Positions 37,863 through 45,941 of a stretch of 64,000 nt of DNA are shown piece after piece. The notes below the pieces were generated by a model. The model did no database searches and had not been told where the DNA came from. It was given only the letters and a program-made list of their open reading frames with translations. Source of the stretch: Pseudactinotalea terrae (GTDB taxonomy: Bacteria; Actinomycetota; Actinomycetes; Actinomycetales; Beutenbergiaceae); assembly GCF_009733845.1 (NCBI RefSeq), contig NZ_WNXZ01000002.1, forward strand, positions 647,828 to 711,827, written 5' to 3'. The translations under genes and the position numbers were made by a program. The number at the start of each line of letters is the position of its first letter. The first letter of the stretch is position 1.

Positions 37863-38666
37863 TCAGCCAGCGGTGACCTGAGCGACGACGTCGACGAGGT
37901 CGAGGATGCGCTCGCTGCCGTCGGGTGGGCCAGCCTCCGAGATCCCGCAGACGCTGACGCGAGTCGCGCCGATCGCGATGCGTTCCTCGATGCGCTTGGT
38001 CAGCTCGTCGACCCCGATCGTGACCGGCACGTCGAGGAACGACACGATGTCGAGATCACTCTCGACACCGGCCGCCTGCCGCGCCTCGAGTGCGACCGCG
38101 ATCGCCTCGCGCGCCTGCTCGCCGCCGTTGTCACCGGTGAGGATGAGCCCGTCACCGATCTCACCGGCCAGCGCCATCGTCTTGGGTCCGACGGCGCCCA
38201 CGAGCAACGGCACCTGCTCGGGCGGCCAGCTCAGCTGCACGTCGCGGAGCGTGACGTACCGGCCCTCCACGGTGACGTTCTCGCCGTCGAGCAGCCGCCG
38301 CAACGCCGTCCCGTACTCGCGCAGCAGCGTCAGCGGCGAGGCGGCGCGGGCGCCCACCTGCCCCATCCAGTCCAGCACGCCGTGCCCGATGCCGGGCAGC
38401 AGCCGCCCCGGGAAGAGCCGAGCGAGCGTGGCGATCTCCATCGCCGTCAGGGCGACGTTGCGCAGCGGCACCGGGAACAGGCCGATGCCGACCCGGAGCC
38501 TCTCGGTCCAGGCGAGCACCGCACCCGCGGGCGCCATCCCGCTCTCCTTGAAGCAGTCCTCCCAGAGCCACAGCTCCTCGATACCGGCAGCCTCGGTCGC
38601 GAGCGCGACCTGACGAAGCCGTTCCGGGGGCTGGTCAGGGGGAAAGATGAGTCCGATCGTCGTCAT
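37863..38666 (-). CDS. LLM-class flavin-dependent oxidoreductase
   Basis: A 267-aa luciferase-like monooxygenase-fold protein: GLIFPPDQPPERLRQVALATEAAGIEELW, VPLRNVALTAMEIATLARLFPGR and LVGAVGPKTMALAGEIGDGLIL. Many such actinobacterial enzymes use coenzyme F420. The substrate is unknown. The start is leaderless from TAGCCT (38673-38678), 6 nt upstream; the TAG of that element is also the stop codon of the upstream gene. Confidence 0.85.
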   Translation of the reverse strand: MTTIGLIFPPDQPPERLRQVALATEAAGIEELWLWEDCFKESGMAPAGAVLAWTERLRVGIGLFPVPLRNVALTAMEIATLARLFPGRLLPGIGHGVLDWMGQVGARAASPLTLLREYGTALRRLLDGENVTVEGRYVTLRDVQLSWPPEQVPLLVGAVGPKTMALAGEIGDGLILTGDNGGEQAREAIAVALEARQAAGVESDLDIVSFLDVPVTIGVDELTKRIEERIAIGATRVSVCGISEAGPPDGSERILDLVDVVAQVTAG

Positions 38667-38672
38667 GCCCTC

Positions 38673-38678
38673 AGGCTA
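38673..38678 (-). promoter_or_regulatory. Leaderless -10 (TAGCCT) sharing the upstream gene's stop codon
   Basis: On the minus strand TAGCCT-GAGGGC-ATG leads into the flavin oxidoreductase gene. The TAG of this element is the stop codon of the DinB-like gene, so one sequence serves both roles. Confidence 0.55.
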
Positions 38679-39254
38679 TGCGAGGCCACCGACAGGGCGC
38701 CGGCCCAGGAGCGCGAGCAGCCGCTCCTGCTTGGTGGCGCCGTCGGCGACCTCGAGCGGGTCGTTGCAGATGCCCTCGGCGTAGAGGTGGTCGCCGAAGC
38801 CGGCGATGCTCGTCTCGACCTGCTCGAGCTCGGCCTCGTCCCAGGGGACGTCGACGCCGACTGCCTGACCGATGTCCCAGCGGTGCACGATCATGTCGAA
38901 ACCGTAGAAGCGCGCCAGGGTGGCACCGATGGTGGTGGGTCCGAAGTAGCCGTCGAACTCGGTGTCTGCGGTGCCCTCGGCCAGGAGTGCTTCCACCTGG
39001 GAGACGTGCTCGTGCCACTGCTCGAGCGGCTCGGTGGCGCTCAGCCCGGGCATCGTGACGTGGCTGCTCAGGAAGTCGCGCTGCGTGGTGACGAGGTGCT
39101 CGAGCACGTCGGTGCCGTCCCAGCCCTCGCAGGGGCTGGAGCGGCGCAGCATCCGGATGTCGGTGCCCTCCAGCAGGCTGGTGATGCGGTCGGCCAGGGC
39201 GCGGTACTGCGCGCTGAGGTCTTCGGACTTGTGCGTGTGTTCTGTCGTGGTCAT
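38676..39254 (-). CDS. TIGR03086-like / DinB-like protein
   Basis: A 192-aa four-helix-bundle protein of the DinB/MDMPI superfamily, with CEGWDGTDVLEHLVTTQRDFL near the N-terminus (putative metal histidine in LEHLV) and IVHRWDIGQAVG. Family members are mycothiol-dependent or metal-binding enzymes with mostly unknown substrates. ATG 39254 is preferred over GTG 39260 because the TACTGT -10 (39262-39267, minus strand) is 7 nt before the ATG. It is divergent from the AraC-type gene with overlapping promoters. Confidence 0.8.
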   Translation of the reverse strand: MTTTEHTHKSEDLSAQYRALADRITSLLEGTDIRMLRRSSPCEGWDGTDVLEHLVTTQRDFLSSHVTMPGLSATEPLEQWHEHVSQVEALLAEGTADTEFDGYFGPTTIGATLARFYGFDMIVHRWDIGQAVGVDVPWDEAELEQVETSIAGFGDHLYAEGICNDPLEVADGATKQERLLALLGRRPVGGLA

Positions 39255-39261
39255 GCTCACG

Positions 39262-39271
39262 ACAGTAGGAA
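39262..39271. promoter_or_regulatory. Overlapping divergent -10 elements
   Basis: The minus-strand TACTGT (39262-39267) and plus-strand TAGGAA (39266-39271) overlap by 2 bp and lead to ATG 39254 and GTG 39278 after 7 and 6 nt. If both work, only one RNA polymerase can open the site at a time. Confidence 0.5.
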
Positions 39272-39277
39272 CGAGAG

Positions 39278-40117
39278 GTGGTCACGGTCTTGTCGAAACC
39301 CGACAGGTTGAGCGACGTGGAGCGCGCGCACCTGGTCGACCCTGCCGACGACTCCTACCGGATCGCGCGGTTCGCGCCCACGCCCACCATGTCCGCGCTC
39401 GTGCGGCGCTACTGGATCCCGGTCTGGTCGGTGCCCGGCGGTGGTGTCCGTGCCCAGCAGGTGCTGCAGTACCCGTGCGCGCTGATCGTCATCTCCGACC
39501 GCTACGCGCGCTTCTACGGCATCGCGACCGGCCTCTCGCGGACCGAGCTCGAGGGCACGGGGTGGGCCTGCGGGGTGATGCTGCAGCCCGCGACCGGGCA
39601 CCTGCTGACCGGCGAACCGATGCACAGGTTCCGCGACACCTACGTGGCGCTGCCGGATGTGCTCCCGGGCGGGGATGCGCTCGTCGCCCGGGTGCGCACA
39701 ACCCTTGCGCCCGACCCGGCTGATGCCGAACGGCAGCGCGCGGCGGCGGCGCTGATCGAGGAGGCGCTCGCGCCGCTGCTGCCGATCAGTGCGGAGGCGG
39801 AGCGTGTGAACGACGTCGTCGCCTACGTCGAGGGCAAGCCGGACCTGGTGCGGGTCGCGGGGCTCGTGGAGGCGTTCGCCACCACGGAGCGCTCGCTGCA
39901 GCGGCTCACCGGCCGCTGGCTCGGGCTCACGCCGCGCTGGCTCGTGCAACGCCGGCGGCTGCACGAGGCAGCAGAGCGGTTGCGACAGCAGGACGTCGAC
40001 CTCTCACGGGTGGCGCTCGACCTCGGCTATGCCGACCAGGCGCACTTCAATCGTGACTGGCGCAAGGTGACCGGGATGACGCCGGGTCAGTTCGCTGCTC
40101 GGTTCGCGGCGCGCTGA
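39278..40117 (+). CDS. AraC-family transcriptional regulator
   Basis: A 279-aa regulator. The N-terminal ~160 residues form a DUF6597-like cupin sensor (VRRYWIPVWSVPGG, LQYPCALIVISDRYARFYG). The C-terminal two-helix AraC domain (about 190-275) shows RVAGLVEAFATTERSLQRLTGRWLG and LSRVALDLGYADQAHFNRDWRKVTGMTPGQF. Divergence from the DinB-like gene with shared promoter DNA suggests it controls that gene and itself. The effector is unknown. GTG 39278 follows TAGGAA by 6 nt. Confidence 0.87.
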   Translation: MVTVLSKPDRLSDVERAHLVDPADDSYRIARFAPTPTMSALVRRYWIPVWSVPGGGVRAQQVLQYPCALIVISDRYARFYGIATGLSRTELEGTGWACGVMLQPATGHLLTGEPMHRFRDTYVALPDVLPGGDALVARVRTTLAPDPADAERQRAAAALIEEALAPLLPISAEAERVNDVVAYVEGKPDLVRVAGLVEAFATTERSLQRLTGRWLGLTPRWLVQRRRLHEAAERLRQQDVDLSRVALDLGYADQAHFNRDWRKVTGMTPGQFAARFAAR

Positions 40118-40148
40118 GCAGCGCACGCACTGCCGCGTCGCGAGGTCC

Positions 40149-40637
40149 TCAGGCCCCCACGGACCGCCGGTGCAGGTCAGCCACGGCCTCGACGAGGCTC
40201 GGCTCGGGACCCAGCACCGTGACCTGTGGCGCGACCTCCTGCGCCCGGAGCGGCGCGACCGGCCCTGCCGGCAGCCCGAGCTCGGCCCGCAGCTCGACCA
40301 GCTGCGGCGTGGACATCACGAACACCAGCCGGCCGATACCGACCCAGCCGTGCGCGGCCGCGCACATCGCGCAGTGCTCGCCGGAGGTGTACAGGGTGGC
40401 GGCGGCGCGCTGCTCTGGAGTCAGGTTCCGCGCCGCCCACTGCGCGAGCTCGATCTCGGGATGCCGCGTCGCGTCGCCGCCGCTGACCTCCCGGTTGCGA
40501 CCTTCCGCGAGCGCGTTGCCCTCGCCGTCGACGAGCACCGATCCGAACGGACCGTCGCCGTCGGCGAGCGCCTCCTCGGCGAGCTCGACGCAGCGCGCGA
40601 GGTGGCGCCGGTCCTCATCGGTGATTCCGCTGTCCAT
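40149..40637 (-). CDS. Nucleoside/guanine deaminase family protein
   Basis: A 162-aa cytidine-deaminase-fold protein. The zinc site is HPE (RHPEIEL; H ligand and catalytic E) and the cysteine pair in SGEHCAMC. The GEHCxMC form marks a bacterial guanine- or nucleoside-deaminase subgroup rather than tRNA deaminase TadA. It would deaminate a purine base or nucleoside. AGGAGAA precedes ATG 40637. Its -10 (TAGGCT, 40659-40664, minus strand) contains the stop codon of the upstream ligase gene. Confidence 0.83.
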   Translation of the reverse strand: MDSGITDEDRRHLARCVELAEEALADGDGPFGSVLVDGEGNALAEGRNREVSGGDATRHPEIELAQWAARNLTPEQRAAATLYTSGEHCAMCAAAHGWVGIGRLVFVMSTPQLVELRAELGLPAGPVAPLRAQEVAPQVTVLGPEPSLVEAVADLHRRSVGA

Positions 40638-40658
40638 GCGTTCTCCTGGTCGCCGATG

Positions 40659-40664
40659 AGCCTA
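40659..40664 (-). promoter_or_regulatory. -10 (TAGGCT) overlapping the ligase stop codon
   Basis: On the minus strand, TAGGCT spans the TAG stop of the YbdK-type gene and lies 21 bp before the deaminase ATG, leaving a leader of about 15 nt with AGGAG. Confidence 0.45.
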
Positions 40665-41855
40665 CGCAGTCAGCAGGCCGAGCTCGTCCTCGCGCGCCGG
40701 TTCTCCCGCGCGCGGGAGAGCGGGGACCGCGACGAGACCGTCCCCGGGTGGTAGGCGATCGGTGGGTTCCTCGTGGGTGACGCCGATGGCGTCGATGACG
40801 ACATCGGCCAGCCGGGCACTGCGTTCGTAGGCCTGCCGCTGCCGAGTGGCCCCGGTTCCGGAACCGAGGATCCTCTGCAGGGACTCCCAGACGTAGGCCG
40901 CGTCCCCCGCCTCCTCCAGGGCATCCCGGACATGGTCGTAGAGCGCGGAGATGACACGCCCTGCGGTGTCCGGCCGGTGCGTCAGCGGGTGGAGCAGGTG
41001 GCCGTGGATGCCCCACCTGCTGGCCATGAAGGTCCCCTGGCGCAGGATCATGGCTGGAACCATGTCCGGTGCCTGCCCGGCCTCCCATTCCCGGGCAGCC
41101 GTCTCCACCAGTGCCCGCACCAGGGCGGCGATCATGACGGTGTCGCGGGGATCGAGGCACACGTCGGACACCCGGATCTCCACGGTGGGGTGGCGGGCGG
41201 AGATGCGCGCGTCAAAGTCCGGGTTGATGACCACCCCGGTGCCCGACAGGTCCGACATCAGCGTCTGGTAGGCCTGCGCCGAGCCGAAGACCTCCGAGGG
41301 CCCGGCGGTGGACCACCGGTTCCAGGCCTGAGTGCGGAAGCTGGCGTAGCCGCTGTCCGTGCCGTTCCAGAACGGGGAGTTCGCGCTCAACGCGATGAGC
41401 GGCGCCAGCCACGACCTGATGCGGTCCAGGACCGCGACTCCTTCCTCGTCCGAGTCGACTGACACATGAACGTGGCATCCGCAGGTCAGTTGTTCGCGTG
41501 CTGTCAACGCGAAACGTTCCAGCAGCACGCCGTAACGGTCGTTGCTGGTGGCATGGGGACTGACCGCGATCGGGGACGTGGCGAGCGCAGCGATCCTCGC
41601 GCCCGCTCTGCGGGCCAGCGAATCGGCGAAGGCTCGGCCCGCCAGCACCTCGGCGGCGAGTCCGCTCAGGCTGCTGTGCGGTTGCGTGATGACCTCGAGC
41701 TGTTCCTGGTGCATCTCGAGAGTGACCGTCGGGTGCGCAGAGAGGTCCACCCGGCCGGGGTCCTCGAGGCGCAGCAGGTCTGCGGCCAGCGGCAGGGGAC
41801 TGCCGTTGTCGGGATCGACGATCAGAAACTCTTCCTCGAGACCAAGGGTACGCAC
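40662..41855 (-). CDS. YbdK-type carboxylate-amine ligase (GCS2 family)
   Basis: A 397-aa ATP-dependent ligase of the glutamate-cysteine ligase 2 family. Visible blocks are LGLEEEFLIVDPDNG, CGCHVHVSVDS, FWNGTDSGYASFRTQAWNRWSTAG and RHPTVEIRVSDVC. YbdK-type enzymes join a carboxylate to an amine, with weak gamma-glutamylcysteine synthetase activity; in actinobacteria an ergothioneine or thiol role is conceivable but not shown here. GTG 41855 is the start of the family homology. Confidence 0.87.
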   Translation of the reverse strand: MRTLGLEEEFLIVDPDNGSPLPLAADLLRLEDPGRVDLSAHPTVTLEMHQEQLEVITQPHSSLSGLAAEVLAGRAFADSLARRAGARIAALATSPIAVSPHATSNDRYGVLLERFALTAREQLTCGCHVHVSVDSDEEGVAVLDRIRSWLAPLIALSANSPFWNGTDSGYASFRTQAWNRWSTAGPSEVFGSAQAYQTLMSDLSGTGVVINPDFDARISARHPTVEIRVSDVCLDPRDTVMIAALVRALVETAAREWEAGQAPDMVPAMILRQGTFMASRWGIHGHLLHPLTHRPDTAGRVISALYDHVRDALEEAGDAAYVWESLQRILGSGTGATRQRQAYERSARLADVVIDAIGVTHEEPTDRLPPGDGLVAVPALPRAGEPAREDELGLLTA

Positions 41856-41928
41856 CTGCTAAGTGTCGACCATGAACGCGTCAGCGGGATCACGCCCCGG
41901 AAATTCCTCCCGAACCGGCTGCGGATGT

Positions 41929-42948
41929 CTAGGTCTCGTTGCCCTCACGGCTGGTGAGCAACCGCCGGAAGCTGGACAACCGCGCCTCACCGGCCGCACC
42001 CGCGGCACCCGAGGCCACCCACGCGTCGAGCGCGCAGTCCGGTGCGTCCGCGGTATGCGAGCAGCCGCGCGGGCACTGCTCGGCGACCGCGTCGAGGTCG
42101 GCGAACGCGCGGATCAGGTCGTCCGGCTGGATGTGCGCCAGCCCGAAGCCGCGCACGCCCGGGGTGTCGATCACCCAGCCGCCGCCCGGCAGCGCCAGCG
42201 CCACCGCCGAGGAGGAGGTGTGCCGCCCCCGCCCGGTCACCTCGTTGACGACGCCGATCTCGCGAAGCGCCTCCGGTACCAGTGCGTTGACCAGCGTCGA
42301 CTTGCCCACCCCCGAGTGCCCGATGAGCACCGACACCCGGCCGGTGAGCGCCTCGCGGAGAGCGTCCAGCCCGTCGATGTCCTGGCCGTGGATGACCGTG
42401 GCCAGCGCGGGCACGTCGAGCGCCGCGTACTGCGCCGCGAACGGTGCGGGGTCAGCGAGGTCTGCCTTCGTCAGGCACAGCAGCGCGTCCATGCGGGCGT
42501 CGAACGCGGCCGCGAGGCAGCGGTCGACCATCCGTGGCCGCGGCTCAGGATCGGCGAGCGCCGTCACCACGACCAGCTGGTCGGCGTTGGCGACCAGCAC
42601 CCGCTCGACCGCGTCATCGGTGTCGTCGGCGGAGCGCCGCAGCGTCGTGGTCCGCTCGTGCACGCGCACCACTCGTGCGAGCGTGTCCGCCGCTCCCGAG
42701 ACGTCACCGACCACGTCGACCTGGTCACCCACCACGATCGAGGCACGCCCCAGCTCGCGTGCCTTCATCGCGCGGACCCGTGGGCCGTCGTCGAGCAGGA
42801 CGTCGTAACGGCCACGATCGACCACGAGGACCATCCCGGGGCGGGCGTTCGCGTGCTCGGGACGCTGCTTGGTGCGCGGCCTGCTCCCGCGCCGGTTCGG
42901 GCGCACCCGGACGTCGTCCTCGGCGTCGCGTCGCAGGCTTCCGGCCAT
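41929..42948 (-). CDS. rsgA: Ribosome small-subunit-dependent GTPase RsgA
   Basis: A 339-aa circularly permuted GTPase that helps mature the 30S subunit. The OB-fold N-terminus follows a basic leader. G4 is TKAD (160-163), placed before G1 GHSGVGKST (210-218) and G3 DTPGVRGF, the permuted order. A C-terminal zinc motif CPRGCSHTADAPDC follows. It starts 4 bp after the aroA stop, so it is in an operon with aroA, an association seen widely in actinobacteria. Confidence 0.93.
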   Translation of the reverse strand: MAGSLRRDAEDDVRVRPNRRGSRPRTKQRPEHANARPGMVLVVDRGRYDVLLDDGPRVRAMKARELGRASIVVGDQVDVVGDVSGAADTLARVVRVHERTTTLRRSADDTDDAVERVLVANADQLVVVTALADPEPRPRMVDRCLAAAFDARMDALLCLTKADLADPAPFAAQYAALDVPALATVIHGQDIDGLDALREALTGRVSVLIGHSGVGKSTLVNALVPEALREIGVVNEVTGRGRHTSSSAVALALPGGGWVIDTPGVRGFGLAHIQPDDLIRAFADLDAVAEQCPRGCSHTADAPDCALDAWVASGAAGAAGEARLSSFRRLLTSREGNET

Positions 42949-42952
42949 GGTG

Positions 42953-44245
42953 TCAGCGCGCCCCGAGCATGTCGGCCCACATCTGCGGGAAGTCGGGCAG
43001 GGTCTTGCTCGTGGTCGCGATGTCGACGACCTCGACCCCCTCGACGGCGAGCCCCACCACCGCGGCGAACGTCGCCATCCGATGGTCGTGGTAGGTCTCG
43101 AGAACGGCGCCGTGGAGGCCGCCCCCGCGGATCAGCAGCCCATCGGGAAGCTCGTGCGCCTCGCCGCCCAGGCGCCGGATCTCGGTGACCAGCGCGGCAA
43201 GCCGATCGGTCTCGTGACCGCGGAGGTGAGCGATCCCGGTGAGGCGGGACTCGCCGTCGGCCAGGACGGCGAGGGCCGCGATGGTCGGGGCAAGCTCTCC
43301 GGCCAGCCCGAGGTCGACGGCGATCGGCCGGACCTGGCCGGTGCCCGTGACCGTCAGGGTGCCGTCGGTCAGGTCGGTGGTGGCGCCCATCCGGGTGAGC
43401 AGGTCGGGCAGCATCGCGCCCGGCTGGGTGGTGCTGGCGGGCCAGTAGGGGACCCGCACGGTGCCGCCCGCGGCCAGGGCGGCAGCGAGGAACGGGCCCG
43501 CGTTGGACAGGTCGGGCTCGATCACGACCTCACCGCCGGCGATCGGGCCGGGCTCGACGCGCCACTTGCCGGGCGCGACATCGTCGACCACGACGCCGCG
43601 CTCGCGCAGCACCTCGATCGTCATGTCGATGTGCGGCTGGCTGGGCAGCACCTCGCCGGTGTGGTGCAGCGTGAGGCCGTTCTCGAACCGCGGGGCGGCC
43701 AGCAGCAGACCGGAGACGAACTGGGAAGAGCCCGAGGCGTCGACATCGACCTCGCCGCCCGCCACGGTCCCCACCCCGTGCACGGTGACCGGCAGGAACG
43801 CAGGGTCGCCGCCGTCGCCGGAGGTGACGCGGACGCCGAGCCGGGCGAGGCTCGCGAGCACCGGACCCATGGGGCGCACCCGGGCGCGCTCGTCGCCGTC
43901 GAGCAGCACGGGTCCGTCGGCCAGCGCGGCCAGCGCGGGCAGGAACCGCATGACCGTGCCCGCCAGCCCGCAGTCGATCGCGGCGGGGCCGCGCAGGGGA
44001 GCCGGGGTGACGTGCACGGTGGTGCCGCCGTCGGCGGTCTCGATGCCGGTCCCGAGCGCGCGCAGCCCGGCGATCATCAGATCGGCGTCACGCGAGCGCA
44101 GCGCACCGCGGATCGTCGTGGGTTCCGAGGCCAGCGCAGCCAGCGGCAGCGCTCGATTCGTCAGCGACTTCGAGCCCGGCACGAGCACGGTCGCGTCCAA
44201 CGGCGCGGTCGCGGCGGGAGCGGGCCAGACGTCGGTACTCAGCAC
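42953..44245 (-). CDS. aroA: 3-phosphoshikimate 1-carboxyvinyltransferase (EPSP synthase)
   Basis: A 430-aa EPSP synthase of the shikimate pathway. The N-terminal PGSKSLTNRALPLAALA binds shikimate-3-phosphate. Also visible are CGLAGTVMRFLPALAAL, the central DASGSSQFVSGLLLAAPRF and C-terminal HRMATFAAVVGLAVEGVEV. GTG 44245 is preceded 6 nt upstream by TACCCT, part of a 17-base block identical to that at the RDD gene. It is co-transcribed with rsgA. Confidence 0.95.
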   Translation of the reverse strand: MLSTDVWPAPAATAPLDATVLVPGSKSLTNRALPLAALASEPTTIRGALRSRDADLMIAGLRALGTGIETADGGTTVHVTPAPLRGPAAIDCGLAGTVMRFLPALAALADGPVLLDGDERARVRPMGPVLASLARLGVRVTSGDGGDPAFLPVTVHGVGTVAGGEVDVDASGSSQFVSGLLLAAPRFENGLTLHHTGEVLPSQPHIDMTIEVLRERGVVVDDVAPGKWRVEPGPIAGGEVVIEPDLSNAGPFLAAALAAGGTVRVPYWPASTTQPGAMLPDLLTRMGATTDLTDGTLTVTGTGQVRPIAVDLGLAGELAPTIAALAVLADGESRLTGIAHLRGHETDRLAALVTEIRRLGGEAHELPDGLLIRGGGLHGAVLETYHDHRMATFAAVVGLAVEGVEVVDIATTSKTLPDFPQMWADMLGAR

Positions 44246-44251
44246 GGCCCC

Positions 44252-44257
44252 AGGGTA
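44252..44257 (-). promoter_or_regulatory. Leaderless -10 (TACCCT) of aroA
   Basis: Minus-strand TACCCT-GGGGCC-GTG, identical in sequence and spacing to the promoter at 2842-2847. Confidence 0.6.
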
Positions 44258-44276
44258 GTCACACCCGGCGGGCGGC

Positions 44277-44789
44277 TCAGGCGTCCTGCTTGGCCGCCTT
44301 GACCTCGGCCTTGAGCGAGTCGCGGACCTCGCTGAGCTCCTCGCGGTGATCGCGCCAGTTGTCGTACCGCCACCCGAGCGACGGCTTCCCCTCCCGGTCC
44401 TCGGCGGCGAAGATCAGCCCGCCGAGCAGGGCGGCGCTGCGGAGCAGCCCGGCCGCGTGCTCCTTGCGCTCCTCGCCCTGGGTGGCCCAGACCGGATGAC
44501 GCACCAGCGTGGTCGGGATCGCGATGACGGCGAGGACGGCGGCGGCCACCCGGGGGGCCTTGCCGGCTGCCAGCATCACGCCGGCGGCGACTTGAGTCGC
44601 GCCGATGAGCCGGGTCAGCGTCTTGGGGTCGGTGGGCATGCCCGGGACCTTCTGGCTCACCTTGGCGAGGGTCGGGGCGAACGGCTGGGCTTTCTCGGCG
44701 TGCTCGTCGGCGTGACGGAGCGCGTCGACGCCGTCGAGGATGAAGGCCGATGCCAGCAGCGGGCGTGCGAGCGCGCGAAGAGGACTCAT
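44277..44789 (-). CDS. DoxX-family membrane protein
   Basis: A 170-aa protein with about four hydrophobic segments ([66 protein letters not shown]) in the DoxX pattern and a basic, charged C-terminal tail. DoxX-like proteins are linked to thiol and oxidative stress in mycobacteria, where the family interacts with superoxide dismutase. It is divergent from sigR, with a SigR-type promoter in the gap reading the other way. TAGCAA lies 6 nt before the ATG. Confidence 0.85.
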   Translation of the reverse strand: MSPLRALARPLLASAFILDGVDALRHADEHAEKAQPFAPTLAKVSQKVPGMPTDPKTLTRLIGATQVAAGVMLAAGKAPRVAAAVLAVIAIPTTLVRHPVWATQGEERKEHAAGLLRSAALLGGLIFAAEDREGKPSLGWRYDNWRDHREELSEVRDSLKAEVKAAKQDA

Positions 44790-44839
44790 GGCTCATTGCT
44801 ACCGCAACATGGGCCGGTTGGGTAGCCGAAGCGCCAGTG

Positions 44840-44866
44840 GGAATGACGAAGCAGCGTCGTGACGTT
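44840..44866 (+). promoter_or_regulatory. Candidate SigR-type promoter of sigR
   Basis: GGAAT (44840-44844), 19-nt spacer, GTT (44864-44866). This fits the -35 GGAAT / -10 GTT form used by SigR/SigH. It points at sigR, and GTG 44876 lies 9 nt after the GTT, near the expected transcription start. A spacing of 18 is the usual optimum, so 19 is near but not ideal. Confidence 0.6.
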
Positions 44867-44875
44867 GACATAGGC

Positions 44876-45010
44876 GTGACAGAGTCGACCGCCACCGGCA
44901 CCGAACGTGCCCGCGCGAGCAAGCCCGGCTCCACCGGCACCGGCGGACGGCCGACCCCTTGCGGGCCCCCGGCACGGCGGGACCGCCGTCGAGCACTAGG
45001 CTCGTACCTG
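44876..45010 (+). other. In-frame 45-codon 5' extension of sigR (putative long isoform)
   Basis: GTG 44876 opens a frame with no stop into the sigR ATG at 45011, adding 45 residues rich in T, S, G, R and P (beginning [19 protein letters not shown]). In Streptomyces coelicolor a stress-induced upstream promoter yields a longer, unstable SigR isoform by the same layout. Here the extension is seen directly; its translation is inferred. Confidence 0.5.
44997..45002 (+). promoter_or_regulatory. Housekeeping -10 (TAGGCT) for the short sigR form
   Basis: TAGGCT lies 8 nt before ATG 45011, giving a leaderless or nearly leaderless transcript for the normal-length sigma factor, independent of the SigR-type promoter. 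Confidence 0.6.
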
Positions 45011-45649
45011 ATGTCCGAGCAGGGTGAAGGTAGCGAGACGGTCGCCGAGGTGGCCGAGCAGGAGCATGCGCGCGAGGAGAGCCAGGCCGAGCGCGACCAA
45101 CGCTTCGAGGACGAGGCGATGCCGCTGATCGACCAGCTCTACGGTGCGGCACTGCGGATGACGCGCAACCCGGCCGATGCCGAGGACCTGGTCCAGGAGA
45201 CCTTCGCCAAGGCGTACGCGGCGTTCCACCAGTACAAGCCCGGCACCAACCTCAAGGCGTGGCTGTACCGGATCCTCACCAACAGCTTCATCAACACCTA
45301 CCGGAAGAAGCAGCGCGAGCCGCTGCAGTCGAACGCCGACGACATCGAGGACTGGCAGGAGGCGCGCGCGGCATCGCACACCTCGCGCGGCCTGCGTTCG
45401 GCCGAGGCCGAGGCTCTCGACCTCATCGGTGACGACGTCATCAAGCAGGCGCTCTCGGAGCTGCCCGACGACTTCCGGATGGCGGTGTACCTCGCCGATG
45501 TCGAAGGCTTCGCCTACAAGGAGATCGCCGAGATCATGGACACCCCGATCGGCACCGTGATGTCACGGCTGCACCGGGGGCGTCGCCAGCTGCGCACGCT
45601 GCTGGCCGATCACGCCCGTGACCTCGGTCTGGTCAGGGAGGGACGATGA
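45011..45649 (+). CDS. sigR: ECF sigma factor SigR/SigH (thiol-oxidative stress)
   Basis: A 212-aa group-4 sigma factor. Region 2 shows [34 protein letters not shown] and [25 protein letters not shown]. Region 4 shows [44 protein letters not shown]. This matches actinobacterial SigR/SigH, which is held by the redox anti-sigma RsrA and turns on thioredoxin and mycothiol genes after disulphide stress. The rsrA gene overlaps its 3' end (ATGA). Two start sites are possible: ATG 45011 (used here) and the in-frame GTG 44876. Confidence 0.93.
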   Translation: MSEQGEGSETVAEVAEQEHAREESQAERDQRFEDEAMPLIDQLYGAALRMTRNPADAEDLVQETFAKAYAAFHQYKPGTNLKAWLYRILTNSFINTYRKKQREPLQSNADDIEDWQEARAASHTSRGLRSAEAEALDLIGDDVIKQALSELPDDFRMAVYLADVEGFAYKEIAEIMDTPIGTVMSRLHRGRRQLRTLLADHARDLGLVREGR

Positions 45650-45903
45650 CGGACCAGCCCGACGAGCGGTGCCAGTGCGAAGAGGCGCTGGCCAAGCTCG
45701 AGGAGTACCTCGACTCGGAGGTCGGTGAGCTCGACGCCGGCCGGCTCCGGGAGCACCTGGCGAGCTGCACCTCTTGCTACAGCGAGGCCGAGCTCGAGCA
45801 GCGCCTGCGTGCGCTGCTGCGCCGATCCTGCCTGGAGACGGCGCCTGAGACGCTGCGGATCCGCGTCCGCACCTCGATCACGGTCCTGCGCGCCAGTCGC
45901 TGA
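45646..45903 (+). CDS. rsrA: Zinc redox anti-sigma factor RsrA
   Basis: An 85-aa ZAS-family anti-sigma factor. C11, H37, C41 and C44 ([10 protein letters not shown]) match the zinc ligands of Streptomyces RsrA in position and number. C9 and C62 are further cysteines, C62 also being conserved. Oxidation forms a disulphide, ejects zinc and frees SigR. The 4-bp overlap with sigR keeps sigma and anti-sigma synthesis coupled. Confidence 0.93.
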   Translation: MTDQPDERCQCEEALAKLEEYLDSEVGELDAGRLREHLASCTSCYSEAELEQRLRALLRRSCLETAPETLRIRVRTSITVLRASR

Positions 45904-45928
45904 CCGGCCACGTGCGTGCGCGCCCGTC

Positions 45929-45934
45929 TATGGT
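45929..45934 (+). promoter_or_regulatory. Leaderless -10 (TATGGT)
   Basis: TATGGT, then GGGTGGC (7 nt), then GTG 45942. It gives the quinone-oxidoreductase-like gene its own promoter after rsrA. Confidence 0.5.
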
Positions 45935-45941
45935 GGGTGGC

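Noticed and set aside
38671..39285. Alternative minus-strand frame over the DinB-like gene
   Set aside because: It has arginine/histidine-rich shadow composition. The 38676-39254 frame has family motifs and a leaderless start.
41863..43188. Plus-strand open frames opposite rsgA and aroA
   Set aside because: They are antisense shadows rich in R, G, P and H. RsgA and AroA motifs lie on the minus strand.
44750..44875. Even longer sigR N-terminus from ATG/GTG upstream of 44876
   Set aside because: It would begin upstream of or inside the SigR-type promoter and within the start region of the divergent DoxX gene, so it could not be encoded by that transcript.
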